From Tubiluchus corallicola (lineage: Eukaryota; Priapulida; Priapulimorpha; Priapulimorphida; Tubiluchidae), in assembly GCA_030141605.1 (NCBI GenBank), contig JAQGDQ010000516.1:29160-93159 (forward strand): DNA of 64,000 nucleotides, given 5' to 3'. The notes beneath the pieces are model-generated. The model saw nothing but the letters and a program-made list of their open reading frames with translations, was not told the DNA's origin and searched no databases. The first letter of the stretch is position 1. Each line of letters starts with the position of its first letter. The translations under genes and the position numbers were made by a program. Below, one piece after another: positions 25,401-37,700 of this stretch.

Positions 25401-28400
25401 GCAACCACTCTGGATAGAGTTACACGGTGAAAATATGAACACAGGTTCAGAAACTTGAATTCGTATAAGACGTTTGCTGTGCATTAGATACTTGCTTATA
25501 AAATTCTGAGCTACACAGAAAACTGTAGTTGAAAATCTAACTGTAACAATTACAAACATTGCAACTCTAGAGAGACTATCAGATTTAATGGCAACCACCC
25601 CTTCTCTCAAGTGTTACTTCAACATGAACATTGCACGAAATGAAATCGCAATGAGCTAGAACATACCTCACTTTGCCCTTATTTGAGCATTAAAAATGCC
25701 AGATAGGTTTTCCTAGGTGTCTAAAATGCAGGGAGCTCTCTTTTAAGAAGCTAAAAAGTGATGTCTGAAAGGCATACCTACAGTCAGATTTGCTATTAAG
25801 ATAAACATCTAAAAATGCTTAAATGCAAAAAAATCAAGGAAGGCCAGAGACACCACAATGGGAGCTTAGAGCACCCCTTCAGACTCAAAGCTGAATTTTT
25901 GTGGAATCTCCCTATTCTATACATTTCTAAATTGGGATGTCTGCAATTAAATTTGTGACTTTTTAAATCATTAAGATGGCTTAAAAACTGTAATTGTCTT
26001 TTTACCTGTATTGCTCCATATATTTCTTCTTGTTAGCATAGTGTATAAACCTGAATGAAATCGGACTCTGATATGAGACTGAAGAATAGTCTGTTTTAGG
26101 CTTTACAGACATTGAAGGCACTGCCGTGTTTTTCTTTGCACGAGAAGTGGAAGCAGCAGACACCGCCGATGTAGACGCTGTACTCCGAGTAGATGCTGTT
26201 TTGCTATTTGGCCTAGTCTGGAGATAATTCATGGCCTCATTGTGATACTTATTGCACACAGACCATGGTGTGATGTCCTGAAGTAGAATATAATTTTATA
26301 TGTACGGGTTACAGCAGTGGTTCCCAACCTTTTGTTGACGGTGACCCCTTTCCTGAAACCTGCATCATATTCACTTAAGACATATAATATAATCACATGT
26401 TATACTATTAAACATGATTATGGTTTGCATTTATTAGTTTTAAGTTACTAGTCAAGAAATTATTGAACAACGAGTGATTGTTTCATTAATTCATTAATGT
26501 GTTGGTTGCACCTGTTTCTCAGCGACCAGTAATGCAACAGCAATAGGTATCCAAGGTTAAATGAATAGCAACACGCTTTTGGGCTGTGTACACTGTACAC
26601 AACTGTACAGCATGGAACAACGTGCATTTTCATTTTCTAGGAAAATCAAGCACTGGTATATCGCATTTAGAGCGGGAAAATTGAATTTCACTTTCCAGAA
26701 CAAAGTGCTGTAATTAGAGACTGTGGAAATAAATTCTACTTACATACTTTTCAAGAAAACAGCATTTTTTAAAAATAGTTTTTGGACTAACCCGCGACCC
26801 CAAGGTTGGGAACCCATGGGTTACAGGCATGACGTAGAACAAAACTATTATAACACCCTGAACTGACTAAGTTTTCCAAATGCTGAATGCACTGCACACA
26901 TAACAAAACTTGTCAGAGGTCAAAAAGACAAGACTAAACTACGCTGGGAACAATATGTGCTCTCTAAACAACTGCTTATGTATAACATTTGCTTAAAGAT
27001 ACGATGAATTTCAATTTAAATGTATTAAAGGCAATCCTTTCGATTGAAATATATGGCAAACAAAGGTACTAAGCCATTCCAGGAAGCCCCAATTTTGAAA
27101 TTCCCACTTATCCAACATACCTCTTTTTCACTGTCTGCCTGAGATTCATCAATTGTGTGTTTCTCACTCAGCTTCTTACTATTTTTTTCTGCTCTGCCTT
27201 TTGTAGAGCTGTGTTCTGTTCTTTTTATTGATTTCGCAGGCCTTTTCACATTATCCTGCAACAAATATATACAGCTAAACAGGATGAAAAGCAAATACCA
27301 AAAGCTAAAAACTACTAGCAGTTAGTTACATTTACAAATTTGTTTTTAATAGACAAAAACAAGAGTAAGTGCGTTACAGTGATAATACACACAATGTTAG
27401 TTATTTTGGCTTACTGAGATTTATGTAAAAAAACTTGCAAAAACAGCAAAAGTGCGGACTGGGTTTTTGTAAAATGTGATAGAGAATGGCTAGGGAGAGG
27501 TTTCTAAGGGGGAATCCGGAAACTGCGAACCGGAATCTGCGCAATATCCAGAAACCGCAAATCGGAGTCTGCTGAATTCCGGAAACTATGGACCAGAAAA
27601 TCTAGAAAGTGCGGGCAGGCTGTAAGAGGTGGGAATTCATGTAGTTGCAAACTAGAAACTGCAGATTACATGGAAACTGCAAATGCATCAGGCTTATTTA
27701 TTTATTTATGTATACTTTGATAATGGAACATAATTGTAATGCATTCTAAAATTGTAACTGAAAGAAGATGATGCAGATCGCAATATACATGTAAGTTAGT
27801 CACTGATTACAATTTTCTAGTAAAAATTTTACTACCTAAATATGAGGACTGAAAAATGAGTATGTAAGCGAAATAAAAAAATCTCAAATTGTCTTTAGTC
27901 ACTTCCTGGGCTTCTGTCTATTCTGCAAAAAGTAAAGGTCGTTAGTAAAAAGTAAGGGATTACCTTTATTGAAATTGATCAGTAGTGTGTAATCTGATTA
28001 CAGCTTTCTAAATTAGTCAATGCTAAATCACAATGAATTACTTTTTAAAAAATAAGGAATCCTAATATGCACAGTGTTTGCACTATAACATGGAAAATGT
28101 TTGCTAACATTAACCTTGGTTTCAAAATTGCAATTTCACTTTTGTTGAATTCGCCATGCTTTTACCTAGGAATTGCATTTTGTTTCCATGTAATCAAAAC
28201 TTGCCACTTTTGGACCAGTTAGGTTTAGTGACCAAATGCAACCCCTAGGTCAGATGTCAACCAATTTAAATCATCCCTCCATTCAATTTGTTACATTGAG
28301 ACCTTCCATTTGACGTGCGTTACAAGCCCGTTTTTCAACAATGGAAAAATGTTCGACCCATTTTTGGGTTTTGGGCCCCTAACAAATTTTATTCCATACC

Positions 28401-30181
28401 TAAATGACCCATACATAACCATGTAGCAAAAACTCGACGCCACCTAGCACACCAAAAAATGAGGTCCTAGCTGAAAAACTAGGAGATAGAAACTAATTAA
28501 AACTATCTTTGACCCTAAAGTTTAGTGTCCTTGTACCATTCCAGCTTGTTAACTTTTCCAGTTATTGACAAGTTAAAACACTTGTTTTAACGCTTTTGTC
28601 CATATCCCGTAACTCGGCATCACTCACATTCTAAAAAACACTTAATGCACATCTACCCTTACTTGACTACCTATGCCTACAAAAACATAAGCTCCTCGTC
28701 TTGTCACTGTTTCTGTACTATCTGTGATAACCTGTCTCAGGTGTCTATACTGCAAGTTTTGTGAGTATCACTCTTATACTTTTTGACATGACCTAATTTA
28801 AACACTTTTACCTGTGTCACGTGACTTGGCTAGGTTCACTTCTTGAAAAATATAAATGCAAAAGCATAGACTCTCATTTCAATACTTTGTCACTGTAGGA
28901 GGAGTTCAGTGACAAAGTTGTTTATTCTAATTTTCACATTTTGACTCCTGCTGCTGTGATCTTTGAAAGGGAGGTCACTGTTTTTATGTACTTCTCTAAG
29001 GACCTATCATAGCAAGTTTCATAATTCTAGCTGTTAAACTTACGAAGTTATTGCCAGAACACCATTTTAACACTTTTGCTGGTATCACTTGACTTAGTCA
29101 AGCCCACTTTTCGTGCACATCTACGCCTGCCCGCCTACCCACACATGCATAAACAGCGACACCTAGTCAAATAATGTAAAAGGAATAGAGTGACAAACTA
29201 TTTAATTTTCACGTTTTGGCTCCTATACAGGCCTCCTTAAGAGAATCCCAGCTTTTCAAAACCTAGGTCCACATCTAGGCTATCCTGCATAAGACTTGTG
29301 AAAAAATAAATATTTTTGAAGATATCTATATCAGACACAGTCTATTTTGTAAATCCATTATAAATAAATAAGTTTAAACTAAAATTAATTTAACTCAAAC
29401 TCCTGGGTGAAGTTTTGTTGAAAAAATGCATTTTCAGTTGTTGCCAAAACCCCTGTCCACTCTCTCAGAGTCTATTCCATGTCATGTTTTCCAAAACCAA
29501 CAGTTGGCAGTTTCTTGTTCGTGATTTCAAGATTTGCCATTGTTTTGTGCTTCTCAGTAATCCCCCAGCTTACTGAGATTTGCGGAAAACAAAACAGTGA
29601 AATTCCGGTGTTTTGTTTTCCGCAAGTCTTAGTAAGCCGTTATTTTTACCAGCTCAGCTACTACAACCATACTTATCACATCCGTGACAAACTAAAGCAA
29701 AGCAACAATTACCTACATCTACTGGTGCAAAAAGTTCACCAAATTGGATGATGGAAGCTTTAAACTTTTTTAAAAAAAATTAAGAGGCTAGAAAATTAAG
29801 TCAGTTAGATAACTAAAACCTCCTTTTAAAAGCTCTTCTGCAAATTTAGAACAGTTGTGTAATTTTGTTTCATATCTTTAAATGCAACTTTAGACTCTTG
29901 AGCTAATTTCTTAATTTAATGGTATAAAAATAATATCTACAAACACTTATTGCTTGAAAACACCTGTAGTAAAACAATAGGAACAATATATATAGTAAAT
30001 ATAGTTTATAGTAAAATAAATATTTTTTTACTATAGTTTATAGTAAAAAATACAACATTCAATAAAAAATACTAAGATAGCTTACTGTATTACATGGCTT
30101 GTTATTTTTATCTGACAATGCTAAAAGTTTCATTGCTGCAATATGATCCAAGCAATTCGTGCTAGAATGGGGGCTGCTCAT
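22457..30181 (-). CDS. Unrecognised Ser/Lys-rich protein, about 316 residues, at least 6 exons
   Basis: Coding exons in gene order are 30181-30086, 27255-27121, 26277-26006, 23804-23636, 23111-22958 and 22581-22457, with consistent phases (0,0,2,0,1). The product starts MSSPHSSTNCLDHIAAMKLL. It continues through a Lys-rich segment (KRPAKSIKR...KKLSEKHTIDESQADSEKE), the block DITPWSVCNKYHNEAMNYLQ, and a Ser/Thr/Ala tract. Next come an aromatic-basic block (FRFIHYANKKKYMEQYRHSY, then SRLNELKKK), a small Cys cluster (PKCLRCACDR), a proline run (RPPPPLRKY) and an acidic/Ser tail ending MRKQRK. There is no signal peptide or membrane segment, and I recognise no domain. The exon at 23804-23636 ends at a GC donor (AAG|gcaagc). 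Introns hold a hAT MITE and several repeats. Further small exons between 27255 and 30086 cannot be excluded. Function unknown. Confidence 0.75.
23945..24610. mobile_element. Possible decayed hAT-like non-autonomous element
   Basis: The left side (taggtggatccaagaggggg, from about 23953) and right side (ggtgcccccttttc... ending near ccaaccctg at 24593) are roughly complementary in the 'gtggatcc..aga.gggggtgc' style common at hAT-like termini. The match is imperfect and no 8-bp duplication is evident, so limits and class are uncertain. It lies in an intron of the unrecognised minus-strand gene. Confidence 0.35.
26315..26818. mobile_element. hAT-family MITE with 8-bp target-site duplication
   Basis: The left terminus cagtggttcccaacctt pairs with the right terminus, which reverse-complements to catgggttcccaacctt. 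The octamer GGTTACAG is repeated exactly outside both ends (26307-26314 and 26819-26826). An 8-bp duplication and the CAGTGGTTCCCAACC end are characteristic of hAT/Charlie-like elements. The 504-bp element has no transposase frame. It sits in the intron between exons 27255-27121 and 26277-26006 of the minus-strand gene. Confidence 0.93.
27505..27690. repeat. Imperfect minisatellite of 'ccggaaactgcgaa' type units
   Basis: Variants of a 13-16 bp word recur: ccggaaactgcgaa, ccggaatctgcg, ccagaaaccgcaaat, cggagtctgctg, ccggaaactatgga, ctagaaagtgcgg, ctagaaactgcag and atggaaactgcaaat. Units are diverged and spacing is irregular. Confidence 0.7.
29568..29637. repeat. Short inverted repeat (strong hairpin)
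   Basis: The left arm (29568-29596, gcttactgagatttgcgg plus aaaacaaaaca) and right arm (29609-29637, tgttttgttttccgc plus aagtcttagtaagc) are almost perfectly complementary around a 12-base loop. It lies in the intron of the minus-strand gene. A related start 'gcttactgagattt' occurs at about 27411. Confidence 0.85.
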
Positions 30182-30890
30182 GTTGTTTATCAGCTTTCCA
30201 ATTTTCCAGCTTTCCAAGTATGGACTGCCTTTCACAGCAGATTTCAGTTACCAGCAAAGACCTAAATTGAGAAAGAAATGCTATTGTGTGATGGAGATTT
30301 ATACTGACAGTTCAATGAATGAACCCACAATTATTGAATTTTATAGACTTTTCAACTCTCACAGTTTAACTGTCAGTCTCACAATTTTAACTCATTTCTC
30401 ACATAGTAGAATTTTGTTCCTCACAGTTAACGAAATTAAAAGAAACCAAAAAAATTCTTCTTCTTGAGGCAGTTTACAGTGTCTACATGATTTTAGTTAA
30501 CTTTAAATTAACTCAGTTTGCAAGAAAAATTACTCAAAAGGTATCTCATATAACCATGATCAACAATTAAATTTAGCAAACCGAAATCGCTATGTTAACA
30601 TTTTGAATTAGCTAAGTTATTATTGATCGTAAATTTAATCTGTGATGGAGTAATTTAAGAATTTTCAATAAAGGAGTATTTAAATTGGATGTCAAAAAAA
30701 TCTGCGATGTTAAATCTTTAGGTTTTTTAAGTAGCCACTAGGTTTTTACTTCAACTTTTTTCAAAAGATCTCCAGATTTGACACTTCTTAGGTAGATGGG
30801 GTTGAAAGGTTTGAGCTTTATATTGACTTTTTCACTTTTGTGGGTTCATCCCAAAGATAGTAAATAATCTGGAAATTAATATTAAGAATA

Positions 30891-31667
30891 CAGTCTAGCC
30901 TCGTTATCTTGCCACTGTCCGTTTAATGGCAAATTTTTGGCGCGAGGCGAGTATGGCGAGATAACGGGAATATAACGAAGTTAGTCTATATGTATATACA
31001 TAATAGTTGATTAACATAGTGTTCCTCTATGTACATATAAAATATATTTCGCATTATGATACCAATCAACATTAAATCAGAAATGAAAAAATGGCATAAA
31101 AATAATCTTAGAATGTTACTTTTTAATTTAAAAAACCTTTTTCGAGTATACACTTAAATGCAATAAACTTAGCAAAAGATTTAGAAATGTTCACAAATGA
31201 GTTACTGACGACTGAAATAATTCAGAAGAGACGACTGTTTCGTTGATGATACACACAAGCAGTCAACACAACGTTTAATCAAACACAATCCTTGAATATT
31301 GTCGCTTGTGACTCTGTCAGACTGTTCAAAGTAACCAACCACAGCACACCTAATCTAATCCTGGTGAGACACACACTAGATTAATTATGTCTGTCTATCG
31401 AGTACAGCAGCATTGTCTACATACCGCGGTTATATTGATCGACACACGGTATATGTATTGATCGATTCACCTCTAAGTTTGTCTGTTTGGCGACATAACG
31501 AATATAGTTTACATAAGCACTCATCCTAGCATGACGTGGCGAGGGCGAGAAGCGAGGGTGGCGACTTAACAAAGTAAATATCAAAGCAGGAAATCTGTCC
31601 TGGTACTTTCTATGGCGACAGACGAGTTTGGCGGCATAACGAGGGGCGAGATAACGAGGCTAGACTG
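30891..31667. mobile_element. Tigger/pogo-like MITE with 23-bp terminal inverted repeats
   Basis: The left end begins cagtctagcctcgttatctt and the right end reverse-complements to cagtctagcctcgttatctc, with one mismatch over 23 bases. TA stands outside each end (30889-30890 and 31668-31669). Subterminal repeats of 'ggcgag..taacg' occur in both orientations. The 777-bp element has no transposase frame, and the near-identical ends suggest a fairly recent insertion. It lies upstream of the unrecognised gene's ATG and downstream of Gemin7. Confidence 0.93.
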
Positions 31668-31704
31668 TAATTAAACCAACAGTTATTAATTTTTGAAGAC
31701 AATT

Positions 31705-32180
31705 TGAATGCAAAAAAGCTGGGACTGATTCTGAATTTGAACCAATGACCTTGATATTTCAAGTCAAATGTCACGACCACAAATAATGTAGTGGCTCTGG
31801 CATCAAAGTTCTTGGTTCAAATCCAGCCTCAGTCATGTTCTAGTGTCATGAGTTTCCCACAATAATTCCAGTTAATTGAACAGAATGAATTTTGAAACTA
31901 AACCACTCTGAAATAAATTTAGAGAAAATCAGGACTGAACATGAATTTGAAACAGGCACCTTTGGATTACAACACTAAAAACATTATAACCAGTAGACAA
32001 AGAACCTTTACTACAAGCTCATGCCATTCATTGCCAGTATACTAGTGATCAGGGCATTTGGTATTATAATTCAAAACCTTGCTGACTATGATTCAAATCC
32101 AGGTTTGGCTATATGCTACTGGTCATTGTATTGGACTTGTAATCAAAAGTTTTCTGGTCCAAATATAGGCGAAATTTCAA
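31705..32180. repeat. Cluster of tRNA-like (pol III box-bearing) segments on both strands
   Basis: Five tRNA-like segments are packed in under 500 bp: minus strand about 31770-31715 (ending ggttcaaattc), plus about 31787-31826 (tagtggctctggc with ggttcaaatcc), minus about 31998-31935 (tttcaaattc), plus about 32036-32095 (gattcaaatcc) and plus about 32115-32165. They resemble heads of tRNA-derived SINEs. None forms a complete cloverleaf. Confidence 0.5.
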
Positions 32181-32723
32181 CGCTTTCACATCACGCCCTT
32201 CATTTTGATATATTCCAAAACTTAATAATTGTGTACTAATGGCATACCTGTCATTATTTTGTATTAATTTACATCATTTTTACTCTTAGATTTGAAAAAT
32301 AGTTTAAATTGCAGTGACCTGCCCAATATAACAATACATGTATCATGAGTTACATGGCTGACAAGTATTACTATGACTAATATAATATTGTTTCGTATGT
32401 CAATCGCTAATTTGATTTCCAGGAGTTATGGAAGAAAGTTTAATGCCACAAAATTGTCATGAATCACAAACAAAGAATCAAATTATCACTTGGTTCTTAT
32501 TGTAACCGTTATTCATTTTCAATGGATTTTCAAAAATTATGAGTGACTGTTGAAACACCTCGAATGATGCAAAACATTGCTTTAATAATTTGACATAATA
32601 GTAGCTCCCCAAAACACACATATTACCCGCAAGTCATTAACCACTATATAATATTATAAATTTAACTAGTTAGTCTTATGTCTATCTAGCTCTAAAAACG
32701 TAAAATTCAAACTGACAAACCTA

Positions 32724-32984
32724 TTAATCTTTCAAGTTCACTGTTACAGAAATGACATCAGAAGCACGAAGTAACGCCTGTGGAAGAGTACCAAGTGGCG
32801 TTTCTAGTGCAGAAACCTGAAACTTCTCAGTGTCAATATTTGTGCTGCCAAACACTGCTGTAACCGTGGTTTTATCATGCAAGCAAAATGTTGCTGGCTT
32901 GTTCACAATAGCAGTCACCATTCGCAAAAACCGTTCTCGAAGATAACAACGCTCTTCTTGCTCTCGCACATTTGTGACCTCCAT
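32724..32984 (-). CDS. GEMIN7: Gemin7, SMN-complex subunit
   Basis: The single coding exon encodes 86 residues. Gemin7 is an Sm-fold protein that pairs with Gemin6 in the SMN complex, which loads Sm rings on spliceosomal snRNAs in the cytoplasm. The translation shows EQEERCYLRERFLRM, then ATFCLHDKTTVTAVFGSTNID, then FQVSALETPLGTLPQALLRA, then SDVISVTV, in the same order as the human protein's C-terminal two-thirds (LRERYLR, FTLHE, HFGATDLD, LQTPIG, LLRCSDIIS). The long Pro/Arg-rich N-terminus of the human form is absent. An in-frame TAA precedes ATG 32984 within the exon. A clear acceptor (ttctacag at 33010-33017) shows that the gene has an upstream 5' UTR exon, not located. Confidence 0.9.
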   Translation of the reverse strand: MEVTNVREQEERCYLRERFLRMVTAIVNKPATFCLHDKTTVTAVFGSTNIDTEKFQVSALETPLGTLPQALLRASDVISVTVNLKD

Positions 32985-33017
32985 CAACTGTGGCTTCCTT
33001 TAAATTTCCCTGTAGAA

Positions 33018-34727
33018 AATACCAGATTCATTAGAGGTTAATCCCAGCTTTTATACTAGCCAGGTGCACCCCAAACTTCTAGTGTGTCATTAAAGACTTT
33101 TTAGAAGTACAATATATTGTTAAAGAGTTCAAGACTTAACGATTAAACATCCAACAATTAAAATTTAAGATGACATTTATTCATTTTACATTAATTGCAA
33201 AGCAATCCACTATTACCATATTCAGTTTATTCTGACGTTACTGCAAAAAAGCCTAACCTACAACACAGCCTGCCTACATTTCTGATTAAAAGCCACATTT
33301 TGGGTCATGCAAGAGATAAAGCCCATTTCAAATGGTTACAAAGGGGTGTTGTTATTGTTGTTATTAAGTTACGCCATGGTGTATTCCCCTCTCTAGTACT
33401 ACATTTATTTAGTCGGTTCAGCTGGGACTAGGTCCAACAAAATTAATTAAATACTTATTTTTACCTTCGATGGTCAGGGCGAAGCTAATAGCTTTTTGCC
33501 ATACACAACAAACTATATAACCTGAAATCTGCACTAATATGGAATCTGAATAATCTGGAATAGGTAAGCAAGTAATTTTAAGGAACGGTTGCTGGCTAGC
33601 AGAGTAATTTCGCATCTCTCAACGTTCATAGAATTGTGTACTTAATTTTTGCAATTATGAGAGTCAACATAAAAAATAAGGCAATTCTATATGCTACTCA
33701 GCTTGCAACTTAATGATCACAAAAGGAATAATGAGGTTGGTGAAATGCGATAATTATAATGCCAGCTCACTGTTAAAGCATTTCACCACTAGTAGTAGTA
33801 GTATGCTTCTCATTGGAAAACGAGAAATTGTAATTGTAATTTATTATCACTTCAGCGTGTATTTTTACAATGCACTTTATATTATTATCTTTATAACTAT
33901 TATGCGTTATAACTAGGAAAATGCAATATAGTTACAATAATTGTAACAGAACTACATTAGTATACTATAGCGTGGTACAGTTAGGGAAAAATTCCAAATA
34001 TAATTACAAAAATTTAACAGAAGTATATTAACATAGTTACTAAACTACATAATAAGAATACCTAAACATAATAAGCAAAAGCAAGAACAAACAAAATCAA
34101 ATAAATTAAAGATGAAAAATTAGGAAAGAACTCATGAAACAACCTTGATTCTCGTATTCATAGTTCATACCTACACCTTTTCAGAGTTTTCACAATCAAA
34201 CGCTGCCAATGCGGTGGCTCTTCAAAATATCGACAAGATAAAGCCGCGTAACAAAAGATTCCCTAAACTCTTAAGCCAACTTAGTCACGTGGCTGATAGT
34301 AGAAGAGATATATTTACAAATTATCAAACAAAATAAGTTATATTCCAAATAGCAGTTTTGATTACCAATCATCGTGGACCACTTAGATATGAAATTGCTG
34401 TACTGTCTGAGTATCTGAGCCGATACTATCGAAATGGATTAGCCTTTATAGATTGGTAATATTAATAGTTCAAGGTTAACAGTTCATAACGTAATATTTA
34501 CCCTTAATCACCAAATTTGGAATTTGGACTCTCAAGAGGCAACTGAGTTTGTCAACGTGCCCTGCTGTCGGTGGTGTCACTATTCACGCTTGTTACAGTT
34601 CTCTGATCCTCGACCTCTAAAAGGATTTTCTAAAAAAAAAGCTTCAGCCTAGATTTGGTTTTACATACATAACTAAACAAGTGGCAAATTTTAACCAAAC
34701 TTGTAAGTTAATTATTACTTATTAAGA
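33018..34727. other. Divergent upstream region between GEMIN7 and the GH3 gene
   Basis: It contains the 5' UTR intron of GEMIN7 and both promoters, none of which I could pin down. Short open frames here are not supported by splice or domain signals. A (agt)n-like run lies at 33790-33803. Confidence 0.5.
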
Positions 34728-37700
34728 ATGTCTAAACCTATTCGCTCTGAATATGGCCTTCTCGTGGCTGCACTTTTTGGTGTTATATGCTATTACCAAG
34801 TTGTCTACAATGTTTTTGGAACTGCAGAGGATTTAACATTATGTACAAGACTCTGGTCAGGTACGTATATACGTAAAATATTAACTTATTAATTAACTTT
34901 TTAAGCCAATTGCCACAAATGAAGCCAAAGGCCAGACATTGTAAAGACTATAGTAATTTATAAACATTTGGGAATCGCAAAAATATCTGATACCACCTAA
35001 TTTATTAAACCTTTAAAACTTAATTTATATCAAACTATGAGCCTTACTGAAAAATAATATGTCCAAAGAAAAAGAAGAGTAGAAAAAATAATAAATTACG
35101 ATCGTATTCTCCATTCTTAACTTCACTAAAATATGTATAAGTGCTCGTGACCTCCTCATTGAAAACGACGTCCAAAAATTCTTGTTGAGCAACAGATATT
35201 CCAGCATTGTAATAGCCAAGAAATTGAAAATTTTATAGCAGGTTGTTGATTATGTAATTTTATCAGAAAAACTTAGTGTAATTTGTCTAACTTGAATCCT
35301 ACTTTTCTATCACTTACTGATGAGGATGAACTCATACTATTACTAAACTGTGATAATTATGAGATTATGGTGTTGAATGCAAAATTTTTAATGAACTGTT
35401 TTAATAAGTAAAACTTGTAAAACAGGAATAACGTGCGTATAATTGAATGTCTAACTGAGTGTATAACTTAATGGACCACTAATGAAATGATATGATGTAA
35501 TACAGTTAGGTAGTATATATAAAATTTTAATACATGAAATTACATTAAAAATTGATGTATTAATTCATTATTATTGTATTTGACTATTTGGTTCATTTAT
35601 TTATTTATAATTTTATTTTCTTAAATGTATTGTTCTTATGCAAAGTGTTATTGTATGATGAAGCTAGTCAGTTAGGTTTATTGTCTCGGCATATAGTATT
35701 ATGTTATACAGTAAGTCCTCGCTTGTCGACACTAATGCATTCCAGAAAAACAGGACATTCAATTAAATGAAACAGAGACTTCCATAGAGAGTAATGTAAA
35801 ACAATAGAGATACGTTTCAATAGCAAAAATCAATGTTGCTTAAAACTTGTAAATTAAACAGTTTATAGGTTTTATTCATATTTCAACTGATTAATTTCTT
35901 TCTATTTGCTTGAAACCACCTATCTTTCTATAATATCTAGCTAGATTTGCTTTGTGGTTCGCTTTCCATAACGTAAAAGACAATATATATAGACAGTTAG
36001 CAGTTAAACACTGCATAGTGAGAGCCAAGCCTGCATGAAGCGACCTTGAAACAATTTCATGTCGTACTAACCTGGTTGTTATAGCAACAGCTAGATTGCA
36101 AAGTTTCTTTGCATAAAGTTTAAGCTCGTGTGTGTGGAGCATATAAGCTGGCGAATAGATCTCGCTTGATGCAAAGGGCTAGAATTTATATGTAATCAGC
36201 CGGGAAGCAAAAGCGTTACAATAATTGCACTGTTTAGGGTATTAAGCATTTTAGAACAGAATAATACAGTACCGTTTTAATGTTTCAAATTAGGTAAAAA
36301 CTGATGTTGATAAAATAAAAATGGCTATGAACAAAGTCAAAAAATCGCCGTTAAAATGAAACATCTGTTGTTAAGTGAGAAAAAGGTGTCAAATGTCAAC
36401 GTTGTTAAAACGAAACATCCCTAAACAGGGAGCCATTAAGCAAGGTCTTGCTGTATTGTATTGTATTATATGTAATACCATTCGGTATGTCTAAATCGAA
36501 TTGTCTAAATTGTGTTTTGTGTATCATGTATGTCATTACATCACTTGTGTTCATCAAGAAACTTAGTTTTTTTCGTAAAAATATGAAAGTGTATAGACAT
36601 GTCCAATAAATTGACTATTACATTGAATTTGCTAGTGATTTGCTGGCCATATTGCAGCTTTTCTGTGTAGAATGCAGCTTATCCCATGCTGTGTGACTTA
36701 TCTGAATAGCATATGGAAGTTTATCTTTTTAGCTGTAGTACTATGAGTCTCCTGGTTTTGACATCTTAAACTCTTATGGTTGTTTATGTGGCACACTTTA
36801 TTACCTTTGCAGCCAGAATATCTGTTCTGTGAACTACCTGAATTCAAAACAAATTTACATAGACCGTGTGCCCAAATAGCAAATTAAAATTCATCAGAAC
36901 AACGACAATTACTTAAAAGTGAATTACATTAACTATCTCTTTTGGCTTATAGTTAATTTTCAGGCCTGAGAAAGTGAGGTTTTATCACTGCAATTAATTG
37001 TTTGCAACACTGGAATGTAGAAGACCTCCACAAGTTAGATACCTATGGATAAATAAAATTGTTCAGGCTTTTAAATTGTCATTTACATTATATAGTTGTG
37101 AGCCTATAATTATTGGTGATTCTTTGTCTTTTAGGAACTCAAAAAACATATCATAGCCCAAACATTCATTTGACAAGTATTTGAAAAAAGTTGATTGGTA
37201 TAATTCTAGTTTTTAAAAATGTGCCCCAACAGTGCAACTGACTTAGTTTGTCGAAATTGTATTGGCCAGTTTCCAGTGGGCGCCTAAGCATTGTCGCCCA
37301 ATTACCGCTCTTGGAACATTCATTTAGGCAAATCATTTATCTTGATTTTGAGGCAGAATTGTCGTCTATACTGTGTGCAAGTATCAACCACTGGTGGTTA
37401 ATATTAAATAAACTGTATTTGATTCAATCAGTAAAACTCACCTACTGTCCACCAACCGCCAGAATTCTAATGCGCAGCTGCTAGTTTTAGCCGTTATTGT
37501 AAGAGACCAGAGCAACAAAATTTCATCGCATTGTGCAGATTAGAAAACCTACAAAAGTATTTATGAACACACTATATCTCTAACAGTTGCACCGTACTTC
37601 AATTTTTTGCAAACATGTGCAACACACTTATGGAACGTTTTTGTTGGAAAAATTATGTTCATTTGTGATGTCATCACTAGTTGGGCTCGCCTGCCTTTAG

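Larger units (their letters stand above)
27256..30085 (-). other. Intron 1 of the unrecognised minus-strand gene
   Basis: No additional exon is recognised. The intron contains a minisatellite-like patch (27505-27690), a loosely repeated block (28570-29110) and a strong hairpin (29568-29637), all listed separately. Confidence 0.5.

Noticed and set aside
32985-32987. TTG at 32987-32985 as the Gemin7 start
   Set aside because: The next codon is ATG at 32984, with an in-frame TAA upstream in the same exon; ATG is preferred.
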